The notes under the pieces: model-generated
Databases searched by the model: none
What the model was told of the DNA's origin: nothing
Seen by the model: only the letters and a program-made list of their open reading frames with translations
Shown here: in pieces, positions 20,891-32,429 of the stretch
How positions within the stretch are numbered: the first letter of the stretch is position 1
Layout: each line of letters begins with the position of its first letter
Translations under genes and position numbers: made by a program
Source of the DNA: Corythucha ciliata
Taxonomy: Eukaryota > Arthropoda > Insecta > Hemiptera > Tingidae
NCBI GenBank assembly: GCA_038030265.1
Contig: CM075940.1
Location: 28,124,940 to 28,188,939, forward strand
Direction of reading: 5' to 3'
Length of the DNA stretch: 64,000 nt

Positions 20891-23600
20891 CTGAAAAAAA
20901 AAGAAGATAAAACAAGCCTTTAAGATTATTTTGTTTAAAAAAAAAGGGTTGCACAAAACGACTCAAATTTTTTAAACTTAAAAAGAAGTGAACAGGGTTA
21001 GGATGATAACTTTCACAGGGGCTTTAGTTCGAGCTGGGGCTATCATCTTTTCTTAGTGAATTCATCCCCGGGTTTCCCTCTTCTGTACTCTGTTCCGTCA
21101 AGTTCCCAACCTTTAGAATCTGTCGACTTCAAACTTCCAAAGCTAATAAAGTTCATTGCCCACGAGTTTTTCTCCTGAACAGACTACGTGTCCGCTTGAC
21201 TTAAAGCCGCCTTCCGCCATTTCATCTTATAAATTACTTCTTTTTTTTCACAGCTTCGAGACCTGTGAAGAAAGTAAAACTATGGAAATCGTTCGTTGGC
21301 TGAACGAATATTTTTAAAACTTTTATGAAAAAAAAGAAGTTTTATTCGGTATGAATATTCATAGGTGAAACCAATAGCTGGTCGTTAACAAGGATACTGA
21401 ACGACCCATCTTGTGCTTCAAGCACCCGCAATATCCAAATGTAACTTTCCACATAATTATACTTTTGAAACATAAAAACATAACAAGTATGACCTTATCG
21501 ACTTCACCATTCCAAAGCCCTTGCAACCAATGTCATCTCTATTTGCTAAACAATTTCTCTTGTGTGATGGCGGGGTGGGGGGCTACCGACACGCTAGTAC
21601 GGGCTTCACCTTTTAATACCTTTAAGTTTTCAACTTTGGGGGTGGGGGGGGGGAACCCGGACTTTCACTGTGTTTCTCGAGGACTCTGTATCGTTAAAAC
21701 TAATTTGCCAGACAGTTGTGCTTATAAGTGTAGTTCTGTCTCGACCAACTAAAATTCACCTAGGGAAGTGATTAAATTGAAAATGGGAGAGTAAAAACAT
21801 TATAGTGAAAAGTACGATTAAGATGGATTGGCCTGAAACTTTTACAAAAAGTTTTCCTAAGGGTCAAAACGGAAATCCCCCCCCCCCCATAGCATCAATG
21901 ACATGCATTTTTCATGATTTTCTTAGGCAGGATAAACTTTAGGTTTGAATTTTTAAGCTTCCAACAACAGGAAGATTTCCTGACAGGTATAATGTCAGAT
22001 GTCACTCTTAGGTGAGCTTATAGACAGCTTTTGCTAGCACCTCACCAACAAGTCAGAAAAAGAAAATGAGAAGAAAAAACTCTTATTAATTAAAATTGAA
22101 ATGCTAATGCACTTTGAAAACTAAATGAGTTTCGGCAAAAAGAGGAAAGAGTGAAATGGGAAACCTCCCCAGCAAAAATATTTGCATTTTAATGTAAAAC
22201 AAATGAAATGAATTGCAATCCTTGAGGAAAAAAAAAAAAAACTTTTGGCGCATTAGTGAACTTTTAGACTTACGAGCATTAAGAATTTCATCTTCGATCT
22301 CAAGTTCTCTCACGGCGTATACGATTTTTTTCTTTTCGCTTTCCCAGTTTTTTTTTCTTTCCTTATTTCTCTCACTCAGTCACTCTCTCTCTCTCTCTAT
22401 CTATCTCTCTCTCTCTCTATCTCTAATCTCCTTCTCCATACTAATTCGGAGTTCCTGCGAACTTTGTGAATTTCTGACGGAGCGAGGAAAAAGTAATCCA
22501 GGGGCTTGATTTTAACATTGTGTGTTAGAGAGTAACGTAGCAGACAGGAAGGGGTGGGGTGGCGGGGGGATGAAGTTACAAAAGGGATCGACCAACTTTC
22601 ATGGTTTGTACAAAACGTCAGTTTTGTCAGTATGAATATTTCATCTGAAAGAAGCGTCAATATATCTTTTCATTTCGTATGTAATTTTAAGGCAAATAAT
22701 TTCGTCCTGTTTACCATATCATGGTCAACAGGTGGTGGTGGTAGTGATAAAGAGGGAGTGGTGTGGTATTGTATTATGTACAATGCTTGGTATTTTCATT
22801 CAAGTATCCCCATGCAGTCTTATAGGCAAGTTTTCTAGCAGCGTCTGCGGTTTTGATAAATACGTAAAATCCATCCTGCCTAGAAGATAGGCATTTGTTT
22901 TCATTTTTAAAAATCAGATCGAGGCTAGAATTAAGAACAAAAGGATCGATCTACCACGCTTAGTCGTGGTATTGAGGTGGGGGAGGCTTTTTTTGCAGGG
23001 GGACCGTGTCGCGCTCTCTTTTCTTATTTTACACCCAAGAGGGGAAAAACATGGTGGCCATAAAGAAGACCTAGATTTGTTACGGCATTAAAGCGAAACA
23101 TTGCCCCAAGCTTGAGGGATGAAGAAGTTACAGGATCTTTCCACAGATCTCAAAAAAGGGGGTGGAGAAGAAGGGGAGGGTTTAGACAACTTCTAACTCT
23201 CCTCTTTGCACCCACCACCATAACAACAATCCCGGAGACTTAAAACAGTTCCCTTTCCCAGGACAACTGTAAACGAAGGGCAGGACTGCGTGAAACCATT
23301 ACAGTTAACCATTTAACATACCAAAGGGGCTTTGCACCTTCTTTAGAATCTACTCTTTAATTGGACAATAATATAATTTTTGCTCGTATAAGGGATCAAA
23401 AGTTATGAATAAGTTTCATTTGCTTAGGATTTTACAAGGACAGAATAATCGAAACAACATTTCAACATTGTGCTGTCTGAAAGAGAATTTCCGAAACTTC
23501 TAACAAAAGTCTCCTTCCTCCTGCGGCTTCATACATTCACAAATTAAGACGTGATTTCTTGACTGAAATAGATTCTTTGAAAACAAAAGTAGTGCTGTAA
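20891..23600 (-). other. Unique left part of intron 7
   Basis: AT-rich intron sequence with no repeat array. It has G/C homopolymer tracts (about 21640 and 21880), an A-tract near 22228 and a CT microsatellite at about 22380-22425. A short minus-strand frame (about 22270-22320) that ends at a GTAAGT string lacks a pyrimidine tract before it, so I do not call an exon. Confidence 0.6.
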
Positions 23601-23654
23601 ATAAAACAAGAGAGGTGGTTTTAGCAGTACCTGAGTAGCGGTAGTAGAGCGCTA

Positions 23655-23730
23655 TCTCAAAGGCTCAAATTGAGAAAAATCGCTAATTAGCAGCTAAGAA
23701 TAAGAAAAACTCTATTTCGCGGGAAAATTC
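23655..23730. repeat. Short R1 block, reverse orientation
   Basis: Two or three units (AAATTGAGAAAAATCGCTAA, TTAGCAGCTAAGAATAAGAA). With the R2 array that follows and the sense R1 array at 29770-30400 it repeats the R1(reverse)-R2-R1(sense) layout seen at 16.8-20.5 kb. Confidence 0.7.
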
Positions 23731-23734
23731 AAAT

Positions 23735-24329
23735 AGGAGCGCTTGGAGCTCAGCTTCAGTCAAAAATTATTTCGTCGACGAGCTACAAGCACATTCCATT
23801 CTCCTGGTCAATGGGGGGGGGGGGGACCAAATTTTGTCAAAATTGACGATTTTGCCCGTTTTTACAAGTGTAATTCGGCGATTTCCTATCTTTCGTACTA
23901 GGAGAATATAATGTGCAAGGAGCTCGGCACCAAAATAAATTTGTCCACATGGTCAAATGTGAACAAAACTCCCACCGTCGTTATTAAGCCTTCAAAACAA
24001 GCTCAAATTGCTCTCAAGGTTGACATCAAGCACCACTGGTAATGCTCGTCTCTCAAACCAATTAGCACGCTAGAAAATACCCGAAATCGATTAAACCACA
24101 CCTTGTCACGTATTAACATAAAGTCATTTGTCGACGAGCTCCCAGCACATTCTATTCTCCTGGTCATTGGGGGCCAAAAATGTCGATTTTTGCCTCTTTT
24201 TTCAGTGAAATGCGGCGATTTCAGATCTTTCGTATCTGAAGAACATATGTGTTAGGATCTCAGCTTCTGTCAAAAATTATTTCGTCAGCGAGCTCCCGTC
24301 ACATTTTATTCTCCTAGTCATTGGGGGAC
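23735..24329. repeat. R2 array, split by the Harbinger-like insertion
   Basis: Two to three R2 units in the orientation of the 17.2-18.3 kb array. The last unit stops at CATTGGGGGAC (24329) and continues with AATCTCGACAAAATTGACGA after the insertion (29625 onward). The unbroken R2 consensus reads GGGGACCAAATCTCGTC at this point, so the insertion site is exactly defined. Confidence 0.88.
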
Positions 24330-25089
24330 TAAGGCCCGTATTCAGAAACCACACTTAACGCAACCCTGAGGGTTAGAGGTGAGGTGTGATTTCACTGTCG
24401 GTGATTTTGTCACTGTGACTACTCCGTCACTGTTGGCTCCGGTGACGACCACATTGAAATCACCGTTCCGACCCACTAACGGTGACATTCCGTTTCACTT
24501 ATAATCGCCTCTTCATTCGTCACTTCTATCGCTTCACTGCGCTAGAGTCTCTTGCAGGTTACCACCACTTTACCAGTTCTATACTATCGCTCCAATGAAC
24601 TCAGTAGCATTCTCCCCAAGTCTATCCCTCGTCCGTTGACTTTTTTTCTTGGACTTATAGTTAGTATTGAACCTTTAGTGTCGGTAATATATTTTTATTC
24701 AATATATTTACAGTGATCTTGTATAATTTTACTTTTTTTTAAAACACCTTCCTTGGCAGGGGCGTAGCCAGCCCTTGACCAAAGTCTGGGCACAATAATA
24801 TGTCGGACGTTATGGAAACTAGAGACCCCAACAAAAGAACTGGTAGCGCAATAAATCGTCAAATTCTTCCCTGGAAACTGAGTTTTCACAAAAAAGGGTC
24901 GTAATCCATCAAAAACCAACATCTTCGTTCGGAAATTATCTGTTTTAGCCTTGTATTCCTGATTTTCTATCCAAAAACTGACAATTCTATTCAGACTTTT
25001 TCTATTAACAGACAATTCGATTTCCCCGGAAATCGTTACTTGGCATTCAAATATACAGGGTGACCTTCTTTTCATCAACGTCTAGTCTG

Positions 25090-25400
25090 AGAGACGTAAA
25101 AATTAAACATTTTTTAACCAAACAATAACGGGTTTTAACTCAAAACTGACGTTTTTTAACAAAAAAAACTGAATATTTCACTCTAGTATATCTGAATATT
25201 TTACTTCAAAAATGGCGTTTCTACGCCAAAGACGAAGTGTTTACGCCTAAACTAAAAATTTCACAGCACAACTTTTAAAATCCAAGTCTTTACCCCCAAA
25301 ACTGGTGAATTCCGCCTAAAAATGGCGGGTTTAACCCAAAACGGATAAAAAAAAAAATTATCTTAATTACAATCAACAGACCACTCAGTACTAAAAACTG
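25090..25400. repeat. R4 array
   Basis: Degenerate units of about 20-25 bases, AAAACTGACGTTTTTTAACA and similar, inside the third-level hAT and continued after the inner hAT at 26320. Confidence 0.75.
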
Positions 25401-25408
25401 CCGATTAG

Positions 25409-26313
25409 AGGGATGGGTATCGATATATCGGATATCGATAAATATCGATGTTTTGGAAAATATCGGTCAATTTTTTCATCGATGGTTTTCTTTCGATAGT
25501 ATCGACGTATCGATGTTTTTGAACGATAATATCGTTTTTCGATCTAGAATGGAATAATTAAGTGAACCGAAATGTTTTCCTTTTAAAATACATCAAACAA
25601 ACAGTAAGTAAGTAAATAAATAAATAAATAAAAATTAATTCAACCAAAAGAAGATCCAGTTCCGACCGTTGCTCGACAGTACGCGCCAATCATGGCTACG
25701 TCGGTTCCGTCAGAGCGTCTTTTTTCCAAAGCAGGGTTAATCCTAACCCAGCAGAGGAACCGATTGAAGGGTGACATCATGGCCCACTTGGTTTTTTTGA
25801 AAGACCTGGGGGGTTATTCTGTAAATTTAAAAGTTTACGTGTCGTAAAATGGAAGAAGGGTGAGGAGAGGTACCTCGTTGCTATGGTTTTTACGATACCT
25901 TTCGAATTAAACTGCGGAATTTTCACGCAAGAATGTGTGGTCTCGAAGAAAAAATAATAAATTCTTAACAAAGGTGTGGAAAAACCAAGGCAACGGGGTG
26001 AATCCTCTCCCCCTCCTTCCCAGTTACGACACGTAAATTTTGAAAATTACAGAATCACCCTTCTGGACGAATTATTCTTTGAGGTTTAAAAAAATGTGTG
26101 TGCTATAAAAAAAAATTGTAAATTCATATGTTCCTGTTTTTCTTCCATTTGAGTTGATTATTGATAACTGCTCCTACATAAAAACATAAAGTTTTGCTCG
26201 ATATATCGATGACTATCGATGTTTTATGTTCGATATATATCGCATATCGATGTTTTGGTTTCAGGATTTGACCGATACCAGATATCGATGTTTTCTCCAC
26301 CGATACCCATCCC
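25409..26313 (+). mobile_element. hAT remnant (innermost level) with transposase C-terminus
   Basis: The ends are inverted: AGGGATGGGTATCGATATAT at 25409 and its complement CGATACCCATCCCT ending at 26313. Many ATCGATA/TATCGAT repeats fill both subterminal zones (25417-25545 and 26195-26300). Between them lies the end of a hAT transposase (25635-25847). I could not find a convincing 8-bp duplication, so the exact ends may be off by a few bases. It splits an R4 array. Confidence 0.8.
25635..25847 (+). pseudogene. hAT transposase C-terminal dimerisation fragment
   Basis: The frame reads LIQPKEDPVPTVARQYAPIM then ATSVPSERLFSKAGLILT, then QQRNRLKGDIMAHLVFLKDL, and stops at 25845-25847. The stretch ATSVPSERLFS...LT..RNRL is the hallmark of the hAT-family C-terminal dimerisation domain (the S-ER-FS-G and R-RL signature). 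Only about 70 residues remain. The catalytic DDE region and the BED zinc finger are missing. It is the only hAT transposase sequence I can see in the window, so the other hAT elements must have moved by a transposase supplied from elsewhere. Confidence 0.9.
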
Positions 26314-26319
26314 TTTATA

Positions 26320-26900
26320 TCCTTCAATTGGCGATTTTAGTAAAAAAAAAAAAAAAACAAAACAAAAACAAACGACAATTCCTGGCCATGTCTGACGGCC
26401 CCCCCCCCCTCAAAATGAAGATGCTACCACAAAACTGGCGATTTTAACCTAAAACTAAACTTTACTGTTCCATTTCAAAATGAATATTTTACACCCGAAA
26501 CGACAATTTCCCCTCAAAATTAGATAATTTACTCCAAAACTTACAATGTCACACTTTAACTCAAGTTTTCCTCAAAACCGGTGATTTTAGACCATTCTGC
26601 CTTGAAAACAGGTGATTTCACAACAAAAAATGACAAATTCATCGCAAATGTGACGATTTTATACCAAAACAGACGATTTCACGCCAAAGCTGACGTGTTG
26701 CCCCATAACTGATGACGTTAATACAAAACTGGCCATTTTACCCCAAAACTGACTGTTTTAATTCCAAAACTTACGATTTCATCCCAAAAACGTTCCTAAA
26801 CTGAAGATTTTACCCTGAAACTTGCTGTTCCACCCCAAAAATATCACTTTACCTCAAAACTGAATATTTTACTTCAAAATTGATATTTTACTTTGTTGGG
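26320..26900. repeat. R4 array, continued
   Basis: Units such as CCAAAACTGACGATTTCA and CCCCAAAACTGAC...TTTTA of about 20-27 bases. A C-tract lies at about 26399-26409. Confidence 0.8.
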
Positions 26901-26929
26901 CACAGCTTTTCAGGGCACATTGAGTAAGT

Positions 26930-27700
26930 TTTGACGATTTCAAGGCTGGAATAGCTATAATTGCCATTTTTAGGGCGCATAAAGTCAGTCTTTCCAGCTA
27001 TAGGAGCGAACAGTATACGTCCCAAGTCAAGGCGAGAACAGCCGGGTTGGCCGTTTTCGGCGCTCCGAATGGTCTATTTTGCCATTTTCAGGGCAAGAGT
27101 CACTTGTTCAGGCATTTTTAAAGCTCGATTCGTCGGGTAATCCATTTCTAGAGCTCGTAAAGTAATTCGGCAATTTCTAGGGCTCAAATATAGTAATTTT
27201 AGCCATTTTAAAGACACAAATCGTCAGTTTTGCCATTTTAAGGGCTCAAATACCTAGTCCATCAAGCCAAGGCCATGAAGTTTGACCATTCCTGGTGCGC
27301 AAATTGTCGATTTTGCCATTTTCAGGGAAGGAATCATCTTTTTAGGCATTTCCAGGACACGTGAAGTCATTTTGGCCGTTTTCAGGGCTTGATTAGTCCG
27401 TCAAGCCAAAAGCGCGCATTATGGTCATATTTGGCTCAAGAATGGCCAGTCTGATCAATTTTAGCGCACGAATGGTCGATTTAGCTACTTCCGGGCGGTA
27501 GACATGATCTTTTTAGGCATTTTCAGAAGTTCACCAGTTGCCACCAATTTTTAGGGCGCGTGAAGTCCAGTTTTAGCCATTTTCAAATTGCGAATCGACA
27601 GTTTTGTTGTTTTGGGCGTGACTTTAGTTACTTTAGCCGTTTTTATAGTGTAAATAGCTAGTTTTAACTATTTTTAGGCAGTGAAAAGGCTGTCAAACCA
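26930..27700. repeat. R3 array, reverse orientation
   Basis: About 25 units of the complement of R3, such as TTTTGCCATTTTCAGGG and GGGCGCGTGAAGTC. The same array type occurs in sense orientation in the sister hAT at 34085-35580. Confidence 0.8.
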
Positions 27701-28879
27701 GTTTTAGTAGAGGGAAGCACAGCATTTCTCTAGCACCTCTCTTGAGCAAATACTGAATCCGCGTCTGTCTGCGAAAATGGTATTCTAGGACGCAAAAACG
27801 GCGAATTTGGTCTTTGAATTATGTCACCCTTGCGATGTCCGTTTTGTGAGCGACAAAACCCGTTGAAATTTATTTTTTTAATTAGTGAAATCCGTGAAGT
27901 TATTTTTTTAGTGAGCGCCGACGAAGCACAATGTGATTATCCTGAAAGATTTTTACTATCAGAATGCATCTAGGGGTGGGCAACTGCCCCGCTGAATCTG
28001 CATTTTTGAGTCTAGGGGAGGGCAGCTGCCTAGCCCTGCTCCCCTCTGGCTATGCCTATGTTCCTAGGTAAATTCGTGCATAGCGGTTTTTGATCCATGA
28101 CTCACCTTCATGTTTGCATTTGAGGCTGTGGGTACGCCGCGCCGTTCATAGGAGTTTTCCACGGATAAAGTTAGAAAAAGAATTATACATTTTGTTTATA
28201 ACCGATGTAAACAAAATTGATTTGCGAAATCGTGTCTCTCATTTGCCCTATTAATAGGCTTTGTTGGGTCTGGAAATGAAATTCACACAGATATACCGGC
28301 GAGTCCGGTTACATTAGGCATTTGCTCAAACAAACTGCTACAGGGGGCCTGTCCTGTAAGATTTCAGGGTTCCTAGGAATATCTTTAAATCACATGTTGA
28401 TGGGGAGGACGGGTGGAAACAAACAGTGATAGTGACATTAAAAAGCTATAGAACAGGCCCTCACTAGTCACTTAAGTGACAAAATCACTGGTTTTTGTCA
28501 CAGTGACTGCACAGTCACCGGAGCTAGTTGTCACTGTGACCGACAAAAGCTGTCACGTCACACCTCTACTGAGGGTATCCTTTCTTAAGTGCACTTAAGC
28601 GATCCCTTAAGAAATTGTATTCAGAGAGCCCCTGATATGAGAAGAACATTGTGTTTTTCGAGGTGACTGTACAGTTTTTTTAGCTACTTACAGCTGTTTT
28701 ATCTGATTGATGTTTTAGTTTGATTCATTTCCCTCCATAATTTTTACGCGCGCCGGAACAGAGGTTAGCCGTGAGTTTTAAAAATCTAATGTGTAGGGGG
28801 GGGGGATGCAACGGTGGCAAAAATTTGCCAGTTTGGTGGGTTCCCGAGGTCTGTTCTCATTCTCCGAGTTTGAAATTAC

Positions 28880-29354
28880 TCAAGCTGATCGTGCATGAGT
28901 GAACATTCTGTACAAAGCCTTCAGCCCTTTAATAATAATTTTGCACCAGTACCAATGAGGCAGTGTGGCAGAATAAACCACTACCCATCTAATCTTACTG
29001 GCCGAAAGCTCAAGAAACACAAAATAGATGAAAAATGACACATTTTGATATTTATCCACTATCGTTGCATGTACCTGAGAACTTCCCGTGGCGTAAAACC
29101 TTAACGATATAAGAGTTTTCGGCAATGGTGAAAATCGTAGCCCTCGTCGGTCAGATGAGCCATCAAGAATCATCTGGACAATGTTCGCCACCGTTTATTT
29201 AGCTTTGATAAGTGTATAAGAAGCGATACCTTTTTCGAAATTGTTCCTCACTCAAGTCGAAAAAAGGTTTGTCTTCTGATCCCCTTATTATATTTCTTGG
29301 TCCCGATAATTCTGCAGTTTCTATGAAACCAATAAACTCTTCTAATTCCGACAT
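28880..29354 (-). pseudogene. Harbinger-like transposase, N-terminal remnant
   Basis: On the minus strand an ATG at 29354 opens MSELEEFIGFIETAELSG and continues to FFDLSEEQFRKRYRF, stopping at 29199. A second frame (29191 to 28880) reads MILDGSSDRRGLRFSPLPKT then LISLRFYATGSSQ. The pairing of DLSEEQFRKRYRF with RGL..SPL.K.LI.LRFYATGS.Q is, from family knowledge, the start of Harbinger (HARBI1-type) nucleases, just before the DDE core. One frame break separates the two, and the catalytic part is absent. This supports the Harbinger assignment made from the ends. Confidence 0.82.
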
Positions 29355-29625
29355 TTTCACATCAATGCTGGACAATTGAACGCTTAAAGGTGGCCTTAAG
29401 GGTGGTCCCGAGCTCCCTTAGCGGATAACCATGAAATATCGTCTTTTTAAGGGGGCACGCAGGTTAAGGTTGCTTTCTGAATAACAGTTTTTTTTTCCTT
29501 TAAGGGTCCCCTTAGGGGGTCCCTCAAGAGACATGGATAAGGGTGGTCTCTGAATACGAAATGCTTCCCTGAGGGTCTATTAAGGTTAAGGTTGCGTTAA
29601 GTGTGGTTTCTGAATACGGGCCTAA

Positions 29626-30420
29626 ATCTCGACAAAATTGACGATTTTGCCTTTTTTCCCAAGTTTAATGCGGCTATTTTTTATTGTTACATTTGTATTT
29701 ATTTTAATAAGATTAAAACTCAGGGGCCCCACAGTAACCGCGATTTGGCCTTGTCCCCGGTGTGGACTTGTCTTAATTTTAGAAGTGGAATTGCCCCAAG
29801 AATAGCACTCGGTGTTTTGTCTAATTTTTAGCCGTAAAAGAGCCTCCCATTCAGCTTGAATTAACGATTTTTTCTCAATTTTGTTCTTGAAATAGCATCG
29901 AGAAGTCACAAATTAGCGTTTTTTATATAATTTTTACATGTTTTTCTCATCAAGAATTTCATCTTAATTTTAGCCGCAAATTTGCGTTTTTATTTTTATT
30001 TTAGCCAAGAATTAGCTCTTTATCTCTATTCTAAACGGGAATTGTAGCAGCGAATTAACGTATTTTCTCAAGTTCAACCATGATATAGCGTTTTTTCTCA
30101 ATTATAGTCACGAAATAGCGTTTTTTTTGTTGTAAATTTTTAGTCGCATATGTAAGCTTTTTTTGACCACGAATCAGCGCTTTTCTCCCGTTTTTGCAAC
30201 GAGTTAGCGGTGTTTTCCATTTCTAGCCTTTCCTTATTAACTATTATTACATCTCTAGTCATAGAGGGTCCTCCAGAAAACATGATTCAGCGTTTTCACG
30301 ATTTTTTTCTGAGAGTTAGCGTTTTTTTTTGTTTGTTTTTTTCACTTTTGGTAATGAATTACCGCTTTTTGGCAATTTTAGCCGCGAACTTGTTCCATGA
30401 ACAGTGCGTTTGCGTTTATT
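29626..30420. repeat. End of the R2 unit, then R1 array in sense orientation
   Basis: 29626-29690 completes the R2 unit interrupted by the Harbinger-like insertion. From about 29770 the sequence is R1 in sense orientation (TTAGCCGTAAAAGAGCC, GAATTAGCGCTTTTTCTCA), ending near 30420. Confidence 0.8.
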
Positions 30421-30429
30421 ATAAAACAT

Positions 30430-31755
30430 AAACCACGAATTTTTAAATTATTCTGAATTTTTTTTCCAGGAACGAGCGCATTTTTAGGAATTTAGTTCCT
30501 AAATTTATCAACATACAACCTAAAGATCCATATTTTTCCATCTTCAGGAGCCTCCTCAGAATAGGGGCCCGGGGTATGTCGATCACCTCTCGCCACTACT
30601 GATTATTTTATAAAAACAGGACGGAATACATTTTGACGGATTTCTGACGGAAATTTGTGCTTTGACTTGACGGGGAAAGCCAAATGTCAGTTGGCACCGC
30701 TGGTTCTGAGCCTTTTGGGCTCTCCATTGCCAAAAGGAATCAAAGGCGGTCCACACGACCCAATTTGGCGCTTCTGGTCTAGAAGTCCCATAATCCCGGT
30801 GATTGAAGGGATTTAAAGAAGCGAAATTGGGGTTTGAAAGAATGAAAAATACAAGAAACTGGGTGGAGGTGCCAGCCGCCCTTGATTGACGGCAAAATAA
30901 GGGCAACGTAATCTAATCTTTTTATCTTATCTTGTAACCCGCCCAGAATATTCGTCTACGTAAACAAAAATAAAAGGCTTTGAGTAGTACAAAATTTTGC
31001 ATAAAAATACAGTCCACCACCTCAACAGGACCCAACATTGGGGTTATGAAAGAGCTGAAACGATTAAATTATGGTTTTTGAATGTGCCGAATCCACGAAT
31101 TTGGTTTTTGAAAGAGCGAAAGTCCGCGAAACATGAGTTTTTGAGAGCACAAATGACGAAATTTTGTTTTTGAGAAAGAGCCACATTTGTATTTCGAACT
31201 AGCGAAACTTATTCTTGACCACGGAATTTGGTTTTTGAAAGAATGAAAATACGCAACATTGGGGTTGAAACAGCAAAAATTCGTGAAATTGGGGTTTGGA
31301 GGAGAAAAATCGGCGATACTGGTTATAAAAGAATCGGTAAAATTGGGCTTGAACCAGCGAACTATATGCCGGGGAGGACATCAGGCTCTGCCGAAACCGA
31401 CACGAGAACCACGAGGTGATCTCTGGGGCTCGTATTGGAGTGAGATCTTACCCGGAGGGGGGGGGGGTGGATTGAGAAGAGCCAGAAATGTATACTGATG
31501 ATCTTGTGACTGAAACGTGCGTCAAGCTCCCTGAACCTCAACATTATTACGTTTAGCTGCTTTCAGCTTCCCCCCAATTCCACCAGGGAGGTGCAGTTGT
31601 CCTTCGCCCCGCCCTAGTGACGCCCGTGTTTTGTTTACCTTTAAACATTAAGATCATGCAACAGTCACTAAGAAGGCTATAGCTTACAGCTACATTCTTT
31701 ATAACTCATTTCCAAACTACTTGGAAATTGGAATATAATTAAAATATGAACTCAC
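30430..31755 (-). other. Right part of intron 7
   Basis: Mixed sequence. From about 31040 to 31370 it has R5-related units (TTTTTGAAAGAGCGAAA.TC.GCGAAATT). A G-tract of 10-12 bases lies near 31457. CAGTAGTGGCGAGAGGTGAT, as the complement of the sequence ending at 30601, looks like a hAT end but has no confirmed partner. No exon was found. Confidence 0.55.
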
Positions 31756-31974
31756 CTTTATTACAAGGTATGACATCCGGATTAGTGTCTTCTGTTTCAA
31801 ATAGACTAGTCCTCGCAACTATTTTAGCCTTCGAAATGGTCACTCCACCAGAGCAAGGATCGGATGTTCGAAATCTTATTGCTCCGCAAATTATAAAAGC
31901 GCAAGTGACCAAAGTAATCGAGGCGGCAACGAGAACGGCCACCACAGGTGTAATAGAAAAATGCATCGGGTGCC
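31756..31974 (-). CDS. Sidestep-like transmembrane exon
   Basis: The acceptor TTTTCACAG ends at 31975 and the donor GTGAGTTC follows AAAG at 31756. Phases 1 and 1 match the neighbours. It begins GHPMHFSITPVV, then VAVLVAASITLVTCAFIICG, a hydrophobic helix of about 24 residues, followed by AIRFRTSDPCSGG, whose arginines mark the cytoplasmic side. It ends ETEDTNPDVIPCNK. In the Sidestep family a single membrane helix follows the FN3 domain directly, as here. This sets the protein as a type I receptor. Confidence 0.92.
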
Positions 31975-32429
31975 CTGTGAAAACGACAGAGAGAAAGAAA
32001 GGAAAAAACCATTTGATTAATGTGATCAAATTACTCCGCAGGCTCTTCCACGTGTTTGCCTTAATTGGAAAAACACTTTCAGTAACACTGTTAGTAAAAT
32101 TGTAGGGTTGGGGAGGATGTCAATTAAAATGCATGAACAAAAAGGGAACTCGTTCACATCATACTCGTATTGTTATTGAATTGATGACATTTATGTGTCA
32201 CGGCAAATAATGTCAGTTGAACTTCGCTTTTGGAAAGTCCTTGTTTCACATGGGGCATGGAAATCTTAACGAATGAGGTGTCAGGAGTCCCACGAGAGTT
32301 TGTACGTTTAAATGAGAAACATGATATGAGACTATCGATCATCGGGCACTAATGACCGAAATAAATTCCAGTGTAATTCAGTGTATTAAGGGCGACAGTC
32401 GGGGATGAACGTCCAATTAGGCTATTCAC
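31975..32429 (-). other. Intron 6, 455 bp
   Basis: A short intron with no repeat array. The donor is GTGAAT and the acceptor TTTTCACAG on the minus strand. Confidence 0.85.

Larger units (their letters stand above)
24757..28060. mobile_element. hAT element (third level), body of R4, R3 and R5 repeats
   Basis: The flanks are TTCCTTGG (24749-24756) and TTCCTAGG (28061-28068), seven of eight bases alike. The left end is CAGGGGCGTAGCCAGCCCTT and the right end, inverted, is CATAGGCATAGCCAGAGGGG. A full second copy in the other orientation at about 33761-36391 confirms both ends. The body is R4 (25090-25400 and 26320-26900), R3 (26930-27700) and R5-like sequence near the right end (27850-27910). 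No transposase frame belongs to it. Confidence 0.87.
24374..28568. mobile_element. hAT element (second level of the nest)
   Basis: The 8-bp duplication CTGAGGGT is perfect, at 24366-24373 and 28569-28576. The ends are TAGAGGTGAGGTGTGA on the left and TAGAGGTGTGACGTGA on the right. Subterminal zones on both sides carry several GTCACTGTGAC/GTCACAGTGAC palindromes (24410-24450 and 28490-28550), a plausible transposase-binding pattern. The interior outside the next nested element is about 0.9 kb with no ORF. Confidence 0.85.
24333..29622 (-). mobile_element. Harbinger/PIF-like DNA transposon carrying a three-deep hAT nest
   Basis: The terminal inverted repeats are 33 bases and identical by eye, starting GGCCCGTATTCAGAAACCAC at each end. 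The target duplication is TAA (24330-24332 and 29623-29625), the three-base TWA type expected of PIF/Harbinger elements. A minus-strand transposase remnant (28880-29354) agrees. The right subterminal zone repeats the terminal motif (TCTGAATAC near 29548 and TCTGAATAA near 29492). Removing the nested hAT of 24374-28568 leaves about 1.1 kb, so the carrier is itself a shortened copy. Confidence 0.92.

Noticed and set aside
22270..22320. Possible extra minus-strand exon ending at GTAAGT (EIEDEILNA)
   Set aside because: The sequence before it is purine-rich with no acceptor, and the flanking exons already join in phase without it.
23624..30601. An outer hAT around the R1-R2-R1 composite holding the nest
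   Set aside because: CAGTACCTGAGTAGCGG and CAGTAGTGGCGAGAGG share only the first bases, and the flanks do not match.
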